Shown: one piece after another, positions 10,075 to 19,530 of the stretch
How positions within the stretch are numbered: position 1 is the stretch's first letter
Layout: each line of letters opens with the position of its first letter
NCBI GenBank assembly: GCA_963725175.1
Contig: CAVRXH010000006.1
Span: 3,596,001-3,660,000 of the forward strand
DNA length: 64,000 bases
Direction: 5' to 3'
From: DASUBV01 sp963725175
GTDB lineage: Bacteria > Actinomycetota > Actinomycetes > Streptosporangiales > Streptosporangiaceae
Notes under the pieces: generated by a model
Told to the model about the DNA's origin: nothing
Databases searched by the model: none
Seen by the model: only the letters and a program-made list of their open reading frames with translations
Program-made: the position numbers and the translations under genes

Positions 10075-10784
10075 GCCCATTCTCGCCGCGTTTTTTGAAG
10101 CCAGGTCCTGACGGATCTCCACGCAGATCGTCAGGCGCGCCCCGGCAACCCTCACCTTGATGGAACCGCCGGCATGGACGGGCACTACATCTTTTACTCA
10201 GTCGTGCCGCGCGCCACCGCCGGACCATAGGAAGCTCACCAGCAGTGGCTGATCGACATCAACCGCCACGGCCTCCTGCTGGCACGCCCCGGTGCCAGCC
10301 TGCCGACGGGCCCGGAGAAATCCGCCTGGGGACCCGGCGCTGCTGCTCAACCGCGCCCTGGGCTTCTGCGGCCAGTTGACCACGCAGCTCGACCTCCCCG
10401 ACCCGCAGCCGCTTCCCCCTCCACACCTAAGACACTCATATTCCGCTTCGCCGCCGTCTTGCTGCAGCTGCACTCAGCTCGCGGGCAGCGCGGCAAGTGC
10501 TCGCAAGGCGTCGGCGCATCGCTCGATGTCCGGACCCGTGGTTCGCAGCCTTCAGTCATCATCGGGAACTCGCCGGGCCACCCGACCCAAATGACCAGTG
10601 AATGCCCAGAGGATCTTGAGCCACAGGTTCGCCGGCTGAGCCGGTGTTCTGCTATGTGCTGGCCACCGTCCTCGACGGCACCTACTCGCCTCCGGTTACC
10701 GGACCATTTGCACTTCCGCGACGCTGCGCCGAGTCCTGGGAGCGGTCCAATGTCGGGTGCATGAAGGGCCGGGAGACGTCTGGA
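10075..10784. other. 710-bp region without a supportable gene
   Basis: Short open frames here overlap on both strands, are Arg/Pro/Ser-rich and end abruptly, which is typical of non-coding GC-rich DNA. A stretch at 10170-10270 reads like a fragment of a coding sequence (MDGHYIFYSVVPRA, a stop, then QQWLIDINRHGLLL) and may be a decayed gene. Nothing else identified. Confidence 0.35.
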
Positions 10785-13118
10785 TCATCCGGATAGACCA
10801 GGCCCCCCGCCTGCAGGCCGTCGACCTCGACGACTCCAACGACTCCGATCACGACGAGACGTAGCCCGCTGTGCGCTGGCAGCGCGGCGAGCGTCGGCGA
10901 GATTGCTGCGGCTTTGCAGAGTGTCGGGATGGTCGGGGCCGAGGGTGCGCTCGCGGTCGGCGAGCGTGCGCTCGTGCAGGGCGACGGCCTGGTCTGTGCG
11001 GCCCGCCTCCTGGTAGGCCAGGGCGAGGTTGTGCCGGCTGATCAGGGTATGGGGGTGGTCGGGGCCGAGGGCGCGCTCGCTGTCGGCGAGGGTGCGCTCC
11101 AGCAGGATGATGGCCTCGTCGTTGCGGCACGCGTCCTGGTAGGCGCTGGCGAGACTGCTTCGGCTGGCCAGCGTATGGGGATGGTCGGGGCCGAGGGTGC
11201 GCTCGCGGTCGGCGAGCGTGCGCTCGTGCAGGGCAACAGCCTTGCCAGGGCGACCCGCCTCCTGGTAGGCCAGAGCCAGGTTTCCGCTGCTGGCCAAGGT
11301 GTCAGGATGGTCGGGGCCGAGGCTGCGCTCCATGTCGGCCAGGGTGCGCTCCAGCAGAGTGACGGCGTCGTCGGCGCGGTCCGCATCCTGGTACGCGGTG
11401 GCGAGATTATTTCGGCTGGCCAGTGTCTGAGGATGGTCAGGGCCGAGAGTGCGCTCACGGTCAGCGAGCGTGCGCTCGTGCAGAGCGATGGCCTCGGGGA
11501 TGCGCCCCGCATCGCGGTAGGCATTGGCCAGCATGTTGCGGCTTGCCAGGGTGTCGGGGTGGTCAGGGCCGACCGCGCGCTCCTCATCGGCTACCAGGCT
11601 CTCGCCTACCACGGTGGCCTGGACGGCGCTGTCACCCAGCGCGTTGAGGAACCAGAGACAATGCCGTCGGACCTGGAGCAGGCTGCGGGTGAGTCGGTCC
11701 GTGTGCGGGCAGGCGGCCGACAACTGATGCAGGGCCAGGATCTGTCCGGTCAGGTCCCGGACGGCCGCCCTGTTCTCATGCCACACCGGCTCAAGCGCCC
11801 TGGCCTGGGTGTCCAGCAACGTGGTGGCGGACAGGCAGACATCGGCCAAGCCGCCAGAGGCTGTGACCTGGTCGCGAATTACGCGCTGCACCAGCCGGTG
11901 AACGACGATCGTCGCGCCATCGATGGTGAAGGTAAGCAGCGACGCCTCGGCCAGCCGCCCCAGCGCATCGTCGGCAGCATCCGCCGCCAGTCCACCTGCA
12001 GGCGGAGTCACTCCCGATGAGCCGACCGCGGTGATCGTGCTGGCCAGGGCACGGGAAACCCCTGAGGGGGACAGCACAGCCAGCACCTCCATCTGCTGCG
12101 CGCACAGCCCGCTGCTGTCCCCGTCGGTGACTGCGTCCAGTGACAGCAGCACCGACGCCACTACTCCGCGCGGGTACTGCCCGGCCACCACCGGCGTCAG
12201 CAGATCTGCGACCGGTACCCGGCGCAGTCGCCGCAGATAGCGCGGATAGTCCATGTGCCTGGCGGCGATGACGGCGGCGGCCTGGGTCAGGGCTAGCGGC
12301 AGCCAGCCCAGCTCTGCGCCCAGATCCCGCGCTCCCGCCGTATCCGTCAGACCGGTGCGGTGGGTCAGGTATGCCAAGCCCTCGGATTCGGTGAATACCT
12401 CTACGCTCAACGCAGTGCCGAGCGCTGCGACGGACTGGTGGTTACTGGTGATGACCACCTGGGCTTCCCCGCCCGCCGGCAGGTATGGCTGCACCACCTC
12501 AGGATCGGTGACGTTGTCGAGAACCAGCAGGCAGCCGCTGCCGTCAGCCTCCAACCAGTGCCGCACCGCTATGCCAGCAGCTTCGGCATCATCAGCAGGC
12601 AGGCCGAGCGCTTCGGCCGTATCAGCCAGCCCGGCCAGCAGGCCACCGTGGGTCTCGGCGTTGATCCAGGCCGCCAGCCGGCCGCCGTTGGTGCCCAGCC
12701 GGGTACGGGCGTAGGCAGCGGCGAGCTGGGTCTTGCCGACCCCGCGCATCCCCGTCACCGCCCGCACCACCACCCGCGAGCCCGGGCCTGGCTCTCCCAG
12801 GGCCGCCATCAGCTCCGGGCGGGGCCGCCAGCCCAGCGGCTCCTGCGGGATCTCCCCGACCACCACCAGCGCCGCCTGCCCAGTTCCAGGGGCTGCGGGC
12901 GGGGTGAGGAACTGGTTGATCATGACATTGCCGCTGCCTACCTGGACGCCCTGGTCCTCAGCTACATCAACCTGCCCGGCTGGTAAGGCGCCCGGCGGAG
13001 GTGTCTGCGGATCTGGGTCGGCGGCGCGGTGAGCCTGCCAGATTTGAATGCCGGCGAATATCGCGCCAGCGATGCTCGCGACCGACGCGGCCATGACCAG
13101 GTCCTGCACCGCATCCAT
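10785..13118 (-). CDS. Membrane-anchored STAND NTPase with kinesin-light-chain TPRs
   Basis: 777 residues. An N-terminal hydrophobic helix (VMAASVASIAGAIFAGIQIW) probably anchors it. Then comes GVQVGSGNVMINQF, the linker motif often seen before STAND modules in actinobacterial conflict proteins. The NTPase has Walker A GMRGVGKTQLA (about residue 120), Walker B CLLVLDNV and a sensor-like VVITSNH. The C-terminal third is at least six 42-residue TPRs of the type DHPDTLASRNNLA...RTLADRERTLGP. This is the architecture of signal-transducing ATPases that oligomerise on sensing a ligand. No effector domain is fused, so a separate partner may be needed. The extreme C-terminus is Arg-rich and could be shortened by a frameshift. 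Confidence 0.82.
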   Translation of the reverse strand: MDAVQDLVMAASVASIAGAIFAGIQIWQAHRAADPDPQTPPPGALPAGQVDVAEDQGVQVGSGNVMINQFLTPPAAPGTGQAALVVVGEIPQEPLGWRPRPELMAALGEPGPGSRVVVRAVTGMRGVGKTQLAAAYARTRLGTNGGRLAAWINAETHGGLLAGLADTAEALGLPADDAEAAGIAVRHWLEADGSGCLLVLDNVTDPEVVQPYLPAGGEAQVVITSNHQSVAALGTALSVEVFTESEGLAYLTHRTGLTDTAGARDLGAELGWLPLALTQAAAVIAARHMDYPRYLRRLRRVPVADLLTPVVAGQYPRGVVASVLLSLDAVTDGDSSGLCAQQMEVLAVLSPSGVSRALASTITAVGSSGVTPPAGGLAADAADDALGRLAEASLLTFTIDGATIVVHRLVQRVIRDQVTASGGLADVCLSATTLLDTQARALEPVWHENRAAVRDLTGQILALHQLSAACPHTDRLTRSLLQVRRHCLWFLNALGDSAVQATVVGESLVADEERAVGPDHPDTLASRNMLANAYRDAGRIPEAIALHERTLADRERTLGPDHPQTLASRNNLATAYQDADRADDAVTLLERTLADMERSLGPDHPDTLASSGNLALAYQEAGRPGKAVALHERTLADRERTLGPDHPHTLASRSSLASAYQDACRNDEAIILLERTLADSERALGPDHPHTLISRHNLALAYQEAGRTDQAVALHERTLADRERTLGPDHPDTLQSRSNLADARRAASAQRATSRRDRSRWSRRGRRPAGGGPGLSG

Positions 13119-13205
13119 GCTCGAACACTACGAGAAACCCGGCAATCACTCGACGAGAGCCGAGAACACCTCTAGCTCGCTCGGCGCGGTTGAGGGCTAG
13201 TTAAG

Positions 13206-13757
13206 CTACCCCTCTCCAGAAACCATGTTTCGGCGACAGACGTCAGCGCAGTTGTCCATGACGTGGCCCAGGCGATGGAGCACGCCGGGCAGCCAGCGGT
13301 CGTGCCAGTCGGCGACGTCTCGCGGGGCTGGGTGGTCGGACAGGTAGGCGGCTGTCCAGAGGTGGTAGAGCCAGGCCAGCTCCCATCGGGCCTCCGGATG
13401 GTTCGGCCAGCACGGCTGGACTTGTCCGGCCAGGTAGTCGGGGTACTGGGTGCGCAGGACGGTCTCGACCCAGTCGGTTAGCTCGCTGAGCTTGCTGGCG
13501 GTTTCCTGCTCGGACATGGTGAGCCAGAACCAGGCCGCTGGCCCGTCGTCGTCCCGGTCGTTCAGGGCGGCAAGGACCTGGTCGATCTGGCGGCGCAGCT
13601 CGGCGACGCCTTCGAGTAACAGGGCGTGCTGGCGCTGGGTGCTGGCTAGTTCTGTGGCCTGGCGGGTCAGGGCCTGGACCTCGCGGCGGAGTCCGCTGAG
13701 CTGGACGGCGAGGGCCGCGACGGTGGAGTCGTCGCGGCCCTGCGGCGGGGTTGTCAC
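13206..13757 (-). CDS. DUF4913 protein of the transfer operon
   Basis: 183 residues. An N-terminal coiled coil (VQLSGLRREVQALTRQ, then a leucine-rich helix to about residue 65) is followed by the DUF4913 core, which carries LSELTDWVETVL, QVQPCWPNHPEARWELAWLY and ADWHDRWLPGVLHRL. Its ATG overlaps the coupling-protein stop (ATGA), making it the last gene of the xis-int-DUF2637-coupling ATPase operon. DUF4913 proteins are repeatedly found next to TraG/VirD4-like genes on actinobacterial plasmids and elements; the function is unknown, probably an accessory to transfer. Confidence 0.78.
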   Translation of the reverse strand: MTTPPQGRDDSTVAALAVQLSGLRREVQALTRQATELASTQRQHALLLEGVAELRRQIDQVLAALNDRDDDGPAAWFWLTMSEQETASKLSELTDWVETVLRTQYPDYLAGQVQPCWPNHPEARWELAWLYHLWTAAYLSDHPAPRDVADWHDRWLPGVLHRLGHVMDNCADVCRRNMVSGEG

Positions 13758-15529
13758 CGGCGGTCGCCTGAATCAGACCCTTCCCAGGGACGTCGGGGCC
13801 GGGGCGCGGCCGGGCCTGGCGGGCGGGGCGGCGCGACCGGGCGGCGGGGGCCGCCTGGCGCTCCGGGCCAGGGCGCGGGGCGGGGCCTGGGCGGGCGAGG
13901 AATCGGGCTGCCGTCCGTGTCAGCAGCGGGAGGATTACGGGTCACGACCCGGCCGGTCAGCAAGACTTCGCGCCCGCCGGGAGCCGAGCGGCGTGCGTGG
14001 TGGTAGTCGTGGCGGCGCCAGGCCATGCGGAGCCTGATGATGACCGGGGACAGGTTGCCGCGGATCACCAGGGCTCGCCACTCGGGCAGCATCCGCAGCA
14101 GCTCGGGCGGCAGGACCTGGGCTGGCTGGTAGATGGTGGCCCAGGCGCGGCGGCCGTCCTCGGTGCGGGTCCGGGTGCGGGTGCGCAGCGAGATCTCGCC
14201 GCACAGGCGGGACAGGCCGTCGAGGGTGTCGGCGTCGGTGACGCCGCCGAGGATGACCTTGATGCCGGCGGTGTCCCAGATGGCGCGGGCGCCGGCGCTG
14301 TCCCAGCGGGCTTCGAGCTGGGCGAGGCCGTGGCAGACGGCGACGATGAGGATGCCCTTGCCGGCGCTGTCGGCCATCCAGCCGGGCAGCGGCACGGGGC
14401 AGATCTGGGTGACCTCGTCCAGGGCCATGAGCATGGGCGGGTCGAGCCTGCCGTGCGGCTGGAGGGACCCGGCGAGCGATGCGCCGGCGTGGACGTACTC
14501 GGCGAAGGCGCGGAACAGCGGCGCGATGGGGGCTTCTTCCCGGCCGGTGCCGATCATGTACAGGGTGCCGCGTCCGGTGACGAAGTCGGCGACGTCGAAC
14601 CCTTCGCCGGGGCCGGGCGAGGTCGCCGCGGCGACGGCGGGGTCGGCGAGCCAGGCGAGCGCCCGGGTGACGGTCATCCGGATGGAGTCGGCGGTCCGGC
14701 CGGGCTTGCGCAGTTCCAGCAGCGGTCCGCGCCAGCCGTCGGCGGCGCTCGGGGTGGCGGGCGAGGATCTGCTCGGGCTCGGTGTCGTCGATGCCGTGCG
14801 CCCACCGGTACACCTCGGCCATGTTCCGGCCGTCGAGGGCGGCCGCGTGCAGCAGGCAGGCCAGCACCGATGAGGCCTTGCCGATCCAGAACGCCATGTC
14901 CTGCATGCCAGCCGACTCGGTCGCGGCGGTCAGCGAGACGGCACGCTGCAAGGCGACGGCGGGCTGGTCGCAGTCCTGCAGCGGGTTCCACCGGAAGGTC
15001 GAGGGGACACCGCCGATGCCCTCGGGGTTGAACACGTGCACCACGCCCCGCGTGCTCCGCAGCGCGGCGGTGTTCTCCAGCAGGTCCGTGCGGGTGGTGG
15101 TGGTGACGACGGCGCCGGGGTGGTCGATGATCCGGTCGGCGAGCCAGCCAGACTTGCCGGTGCGCGGCGCGGCCAGAACGAGGGTCTGGTCCTCCATGCT
15201 GGCGATGACCCGCCTGCCGAGCTGCGCGCGGCCGAGCCGCACGGCGTACTCGGTGACGGGCGTGGCGAGCCTGCGCATGCCAGGGCAGCGATGGCCGGGA
15301 CCGGCGCCCTGTTGTGACCGCGCGCAGCCGCGACCAGCGCACCAGCAGTTCCACGGCGGTCGCGAACCCTGGGCCGGGCCGCAGGTACAACCGGATCCGC
15401 CATGCGCAGCACGCGGACCCGGTGCCGGGACGCGGCGGGGTTCCCGATGACCAGCCGGACGACTCCCGCGATGAACAGGACGGCGATCAAGGCGATGAAC
15501 AGCTCTGTCAGATGGTGCAGGTGCGGCAT
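13754..15529 (-). CDS. VirD4/TraG-like coupling ATPase, multiply frameshifted
   Basis: About 590 codons once three single extra bases (near 15400, 15280 and 14700) are allowed for. The N-terminus MPHLHHLTELFIALIAVLF is a membrane helix. Then LRPGPGFATAVELLVRWSRL, Walker A LAAPRTGKSGWLADR (about 15150), FNPEGIGGVPSTFRWNPL, and Walker B LMALDEVTQICP (about 14430) with GVTDADTLDGLSRLCG. The C-terminus is Pro/Arg-rich. These are the features of actinobacterial type IV coupling proteins that pump DNA to the channel. Its ATG overlaps the DUF2637 stop and its stop overlaps the DUF4913 start. No VirB4 or channel gene is nearby. Confidence 0.82.
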
Positions 15530-16578
15530 CAGGCCACCGCCTTAGCGTCAGTTTCTGCGAGTGGACACGAAACGGGGGCGTCCGGGCCGATCAGGTACCG
15601 GGCCAACTCGCGTCGCGCGGTGCCGGGGTGATAGCCGATGAGGCCGGCGATGTCGCCGAGCGACCGAGGCGGCCTTGGCACGGTCCCCGTACCGGGGGTC
15701 GCCGATGTTGCCGAAGTGCTCGTAGATGCGGATCAGCGCCTCGCGCTTCGTCTCCCCCTGTGCAAGGACGGCGATGTCGGCGAGACTGCCGGGCGAGTCT
15801 CCGGCGGGCCCGTTCTCTGTCGCGGCCCCCGGACCGGCGGACAGCGCCAGGACGCCGCTGTCGTCGAGGAGGCCAGGTGATACCGGCGCCACGGCGAGCA
15901 CCCAGCGGCGGAAGCCGGATACCGTTCCGGCCGGGTCGAAGACGAACCGCAGGAGCCAGAGACCGCAGCCGGCCGGCCGACTGCCAGGGCGAGCCGTCCT
16001 GCCGGGCCTCGCCTGGCGCGACCCTGGACCCAGCGGCGCACAACCGCGATCAGCCGGTCTGAGGCCAGCGCGTACAGGGCGCTGGGCAGCACCCAGACCG
16101 TCACCGACCGTGGCGAGGCGAGGTTGGCCGCGAGCAGGTTCATGGTCATCGAGCCGAGCGCGCAGGCGACGTTCAGCACCCGCTCGACGCTTCCTCGTCG
16201 GCCCCGGCGGGCTAGCGACAGCGCGAGCAGGGCGAAGATGACCGCGCCGGTGTCCAGGCCGAGTGCCTCCAGCAGCGACGGGATGTGCGCGTGCTTGGCC
16301 TGGTCGATGAACGTGTACTGGGCGCGGAAGCTGACGTACCCCTGAGCGGCGGCGAGCAGCAAGAGCAGCGCAGACGCCACGACCAGCAGCAACGTCCCGC
16401 CGTCGCGCTGCTCTGGCTGAGTGGCTGATGACGCGCCCGGCCGGGCCTCTGGACAGGACTGGCGCCGTGCTATCCGTTCAGGACTATTGGCGGTTCCCTG
16501 GCCATGGCGGCCGTTCAGGATCGCCGGGGCCGCCGGACTGGGTGCGCGAAGCCGCGGATCCGCGACTGGCCCGGTCAT
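15529..16578 (-). CDS. DUF2637 membrane protein (spread/transfer type), frameshifted
   Basis: About 350 codons with three apparent +1 shifts (about 16000, 15880 and 15660). After a hydrophilic Pro/Arg N-terminus there are four membrane spans starting LLLVVASALLLLLAAAQGY, then TFIDQAKHAHIPSLLEALGL and LNVACALGSMTMNLLAANLA, the DUF2637 signature. The C-terminal soluble part ends IAGLIGYHPGTARREL and is helix-turn-helix-like. The ATG overlaps the integrase stop (ATGA). DUF2637 proteins accompany transfer and integration genes in Streptomyces-type elements and are thought to help intramycelial spread. Confidence 0.78.
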
Positions 16579-17861
16579 CGCTGGTCCTCCGGCTTAGGCG
16601 TAGCGGCGTCAATGCGGTCGCTGAGTTTCCTGAGCGCGGCACGGGTGATCTCGTCGGAAACCTTGGTGTAGATCTCCATCGTCACCGTGATGTTGGCGTG
16701 CCGGAGGATCCGCATGGCGACCCTGGGATGGACGTCGAACGCGGCCAGCAGGGACGCGCAGGTGTGCCGGGTGTCGTGCACGCGGATGCGCGGCACCTGG
16801 GCCTTGCGGCAGCGAGCCTCGAAGCTCCGGTAGAAGTTGCGAGGCTCGACCGGCGTGCCCCACCTGGTCGTGAAGACCAGGTCACTGTCCTGCCAGCGCT
16901 CACCGGCCTGCTCCTTGGCGGCGGCCTGGTCCTGGCGGCGGAGTTCCAGGGCGGACGAGCAGATCTCCGGCATCGGGACGGTGTCGTCGGCGTCGGAGTC
17001 CTCGGTCTTGACCCGCTGCTTGTGGATCAGTTGCCTGTTGACCCGCTGAAGCTGCCAGCTGATGTCGATCTGGTCGCGGTCAGTGTCGATGCTCGCCCAG
17101 GTCAGGCCGAGGACTTCGCCTCTGCGCAGGGCGTTGATCAGGATCAGCACATAGGCGGCATAGAACGGGTCGTGATCCCCGCGGGCGGAGGCGAGGAAGC
17201 GACTCGCTTCCTCGACGCTCCACGCTGATCCCCTACGCCGACGGGAAGGGGTCGGCACCTTCGCGTAGCTAGCGACGTTCCTGGAAACCAGCTCGTCAGA
17301 CATCTGAGCGTGATTGAGCGCAGCACGCAGTGTGTTGCGGGCGGCCTGGACGGTCCGGCGACCGGGGTAGTTCTTGCAGCAGTCACCCAGTGCGCAGCAT
17401 CGCTGCTTGCGCGGCGGCCGCGCCTTGTCCTTGCCCTGGACGCAGCACTGGCAGGTCTTGGCTAGATCGTTCAGCCATGTCTGAACCTCGCTGGTCTGGA
17501 GCTTGTCGAGCCGCCTGGTGCCGAGCGCCGGAACGATGTACAGACGGACCATCAGCTCGTAGTAGGCATAGGTGGCCGGTTCTAGGTTCGGCTTGACGAC
17601 ATTGGCCAGCCAACCGATCAGGTACTGGCTGAGGCTGGGCGTCTTCGTGGGGACCGGCGCCTTCGCGGCCTTGTCCTGGAGCTTGATCCACTTGTCGTGG
17701 ACCACGTCCCTTGTCTGGCCGTACACGTACTTTCGCGCTCGCTTGCCGCCAGGAGTCGTGACCCATACGTAGGCGGCGTAGCCGTTCTTGTACGGGAAGA
17801 TCGATCCCTCGCCGTTGGCACGGCCGCGAGGGCGACGGCCGCTGGTACTGGCGGCCGTCAC
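16575..17861 (-). CDS. Tyrosine-type site-specific integrase
   Basis: 428 residues with GTG start, overlapping the xis stop (GTGA). An N-terminal arm-binding region (GEGSIFPYKNGYAAYVWV) precedes a SAM-like core-binding domain that carries a cysteine cluster (CQCC, then CCALGDCC). The catalytic domain shows Arg in NALRRGEVLGL, H-x-x-R in HDTRHTCASLL, and the final His and nucleophile Tyr in LRHANITVTMEIYTKV. All catalytic residues are intact, so it should be active in integration and, with the neighbouring excisionase, excision. Placing int in the middle of a transfer operon ties transfer gene expression to excision. Confidence 0.93.
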   Translation of the reverse strand: MTAASTSGRRPRGRANGEGSIFPYKNGYAAYVWVTTPGGKRARKYVYGQTRDVVHDKWIKLQDKAAKAPVPTKTPSLSQYLIGWLANVVKPNLEPATYAYYELMVRLYIVPALGTRRLDKLQTSEVQTWLNDLAKTCQCCVQGKDKARPPRKQRCCALGDCCKNYPGRRTVQAARNTLRAALNHAQMSDELVSRNVASYAKVPTPSRRRRGSAWSVEEASRFLASARGDHDPFYAAYVLILINALRRGEVLGLTWASIDTDRDQIDISWQLQRVNRQLIHKQRVKTEDSDADDTVPMPEICSSALELRRQDQAAAKEQAGERWQDSDLVFTTRWGTPVEPRNFYRSFEARCRKAQVPRIRVHDTRHTCASLLAAFDVHPRVAMRILRHANITVTMEIYTKVSDEITRAALRKLSDRIDAATPKPEDQR

Positions 17862-18106
17862 TGGTCCGCCTCGGCTTCCGCTTCGAGCAGCGCGACGTAC
17901 TCGGCGATGGCATCGGCCGGGATGAGCCGGGCGGTGCCTTCCTTGACGCTGCGCAGGCGGCCGCTGCGGATCTGGTTGTAGATCACGCTGCGGCTGAGGC
18001 TGAGCAGTTTCATGGCCTCGGGAACTCGGTAGAGGGCTTTCCCGCTGCCGGGCTGGGTGGCTGCTCGGCCGTCGTGGTGCGGCGGGCTGGTGGTGAGCGT
18101 CATCAT
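17858..18106 (-). CDS. xis: Excisionase / HTH DNA-binding protein
   Basis: 82 residues with a MerR/excisionase-type winged helix: ALYRVPEAMKLLSLSRSVIY, then NQIRSGRLRSVKEGTARLI and a short terminal helix. First gene of the minus-strand operon; AGGAGG lies at 18114-18119, 8 bases before the ATG. Its stop overlaps the integrase GTG. Proteins of this family bend attachment-site DNA and direct the integrase towards excision. Confidence 0.85.
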   Translation of the reverse strand: MMTLTTSPPHHDGRAATQPGSGKALYRVPEAMKLLSLSRSVIYNQIRSGRLRSVKEGTARLIPADAIAEYVALLEAEAEADQ

Positions 18107-18599
18107 GGAGATGCCTCCTGAGCAGGGGGTGCTGGCCCCGGCGGGTGTGCTTGGCGGCTATTCGCCGGGGCCGCTGGCGGGCTGAGATCGGCTGGACTTG
18201 CTGGCGGGCATGGCCGGCAGCGTCCGGGCCGTCGGCTGAGCGGTGGCGGCGTAGACGACGAGGGGTGCGCCTGCCGCGTCTGGGCAGGCCAGGGCCGCGA
18301 GGCGGCCGTGGCACCGGCCATCCGCCTGGGCGGCGGGCAGGCCGGAAACGGCTGGGGCGGCGACGCGAGGGAGGAGCTGCGGGGCGCCGGCGTGGACTGG
18401 TCAGAAGCGGGCCGGTGACCGCAGCGGCGCCGGGGATATAGAGCGGGGACTTGATGTCCGGAACCGTCCCCTGACGTCCATGGCAATCTAACACACTATG
18501 CTCAACCTGGTGTACATGGTTATGCCTGGCTTCCGGCGCTGGGCTACCGTGTCGTCGCGTGGCCGGTCCCGGTCGCGCCAGCGTCAGGAAGGCCGCGAG
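18107..18599. promoter_or_regulatory. Divergent promoter region of xis operon and GntR gene
   Basis: Open frames here are Pro/Ser/Arg-rich and not convincing. Around 18506-18523 lies an imperfect dyad with AACC at the left and GGTT at the right of a GTGTAC core, a type of site bound by GntR-family element regulators (KorSA-like). Since the adjacent plus-strand gene is a GntR protein, this is a likely operator for control of excision and transfer. The distance from the xis start (about 400 bp) is long. Confidence 0.4.
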
Positions 18600-19028
18600 G
18601 TGACGGAGATCGGGCGTCCCGCTTACCAGCAGGTCGCCGATGACCTGCGGGAGCGGATCACGGCCGGGGAGTTCCCGGTCGGCTCGGCTATCCCGTCCAC
18701 CGCGCGGCTGGCCGCCGCGCACCAGGTGTCGGTCACGGTGATCCGGGCCGCGGTGGCGCAGCTGCGGAACGCGGGCCTGCTGGTCGGCCAGCCCGGCAAG
18801 GGCGTGTACGTCAGGGCCACTCCCGAGGCCGCGGCCGAGCAGGCCGCGACGGTCGAAAGCCTGCTGGCGCAGGTGGCGGAGTTGCGTGCCGAGCTGCGCC
18901 AGGCCGAGGACGACCGCCGGGACGAGCTGGCCGCGATCCGCCGCGAGGGCGAGGTACTGCGCGGGCACCTTGCCGAGCTGTACGCGCAGCTCGGCAAGGC
19001 ATACCCCGGCGACGAGCCGGTCTCCTAG
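18600..19028 (+). CDS. GntR-family regulator of the element
   Basis: About 142 residues from a GTG start preceded by AGGAAGG. An earlier in-frame ATG at 18498 would add a basic, unlikely N-terminus. The winged helix reads AYQQVADDLRERITAGEF, then IPSTARLAAAHQVSVTVIRA and LLVGQPGKGVYVRA. A C-terminal coiled coil (VAELRAELRQAEDDRRDEL onward) replaces the usual ligand-binding domain. Short GntR proteins like this (KorSA/TraR class) repress transfer and excision genes in actinomycete integrative elements. It is divergent from xis. Confidence 0.85.
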   Translation: MTEIGRPAYQQVADDLRERITAGEFPVGSAIPSTARLAAAHQVSVTVIRAAVAQLRNAGLLVGQPGKGVYVRATPEAAAEQAATVESLLAQVAELRAELRQAEDDRRDELAAIRREGEVLRGHLAELYAQLGKAYPGDEPVS

Positions 19029-19039
19029 CCGCTGGGTGC

Positions 19040-19276
19040 TCACCGGCCCACCGGCCTGTCGGCCCAGCGGGCCACGTTGCCAGGCCCGATGACGAGCATG
19101 GGCGCGGTCCCGTGCCAGCCGACCAGGCGGCGGGTTGCCCGGGCCGCGCGGGTCGGCGGCTCATCCTGGATCGACCGCTCGGACTCTTCGCGCTTGATCC
19201 CGAGGCAGACCAGGGTGGTAGCGCCGATCGCGATTCCGGCTATCAGCGCGACCGCGAGAGCGGTAACGATGATCAT
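19040..19276 (-). CDS. Small single-span membrane protein
   Basis: 78 residues: N-terminal membrane helix IIVTALAVALIAGIAIGATT followed by a short charged tail (LGIKREESERSIQDEP). It is convergent with the GntR gene, ends 12 bp after it, and has the look of small membrane proteins found near regulators in actinobacterial elements. Function unknown. Confidence 0.5.
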   Translation of the reverse strand: MIIVTALAVALIAGIAIGATTLVCLGIKREESERSIQDEPPTRAARATRRLVGWHGTAPMLVIGPGNVARWADRPVGR

Positions 19277-19530
19277 CTGTCCTTCTCCCTCGTGACGCGA
19301 ACCTGCGCCGGGTTTCCCGGCGGTTCGGAGCTGTTGCTCGCTCCAGTGGCAGGTTCGGATAGGGAGAGGGGTGGACGGCAGGGTGAACGGCGATCATGTG
19401 CCGTTCACTCCATTCATTCCGGGCAGGCATCGCCCGGCTTCGGCTGCGCCCTGGTCTTGGGCCGATAAGGGGCGGTTCCTGACCGGGCGATACAGTCTTT
19501 TCGAATGCTCAGCCTTCTCCGCCGGATCGG

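Noticed and set aside
11042..12105. Long open frames on both strands opposite the STAND-TPR gene
   Set aside because: They mirror the repeated TPR coding sequence and are Ser/Arg/Ala-rich; high-GC codon bias keeps shadow frames open.
18103..18486. 127-residue Pro/Ser/Arg-rich frame upstream of xis
   Set aside because: No protein-like pattern, no ribosome-binding site, and it lies in the regulatory gap.
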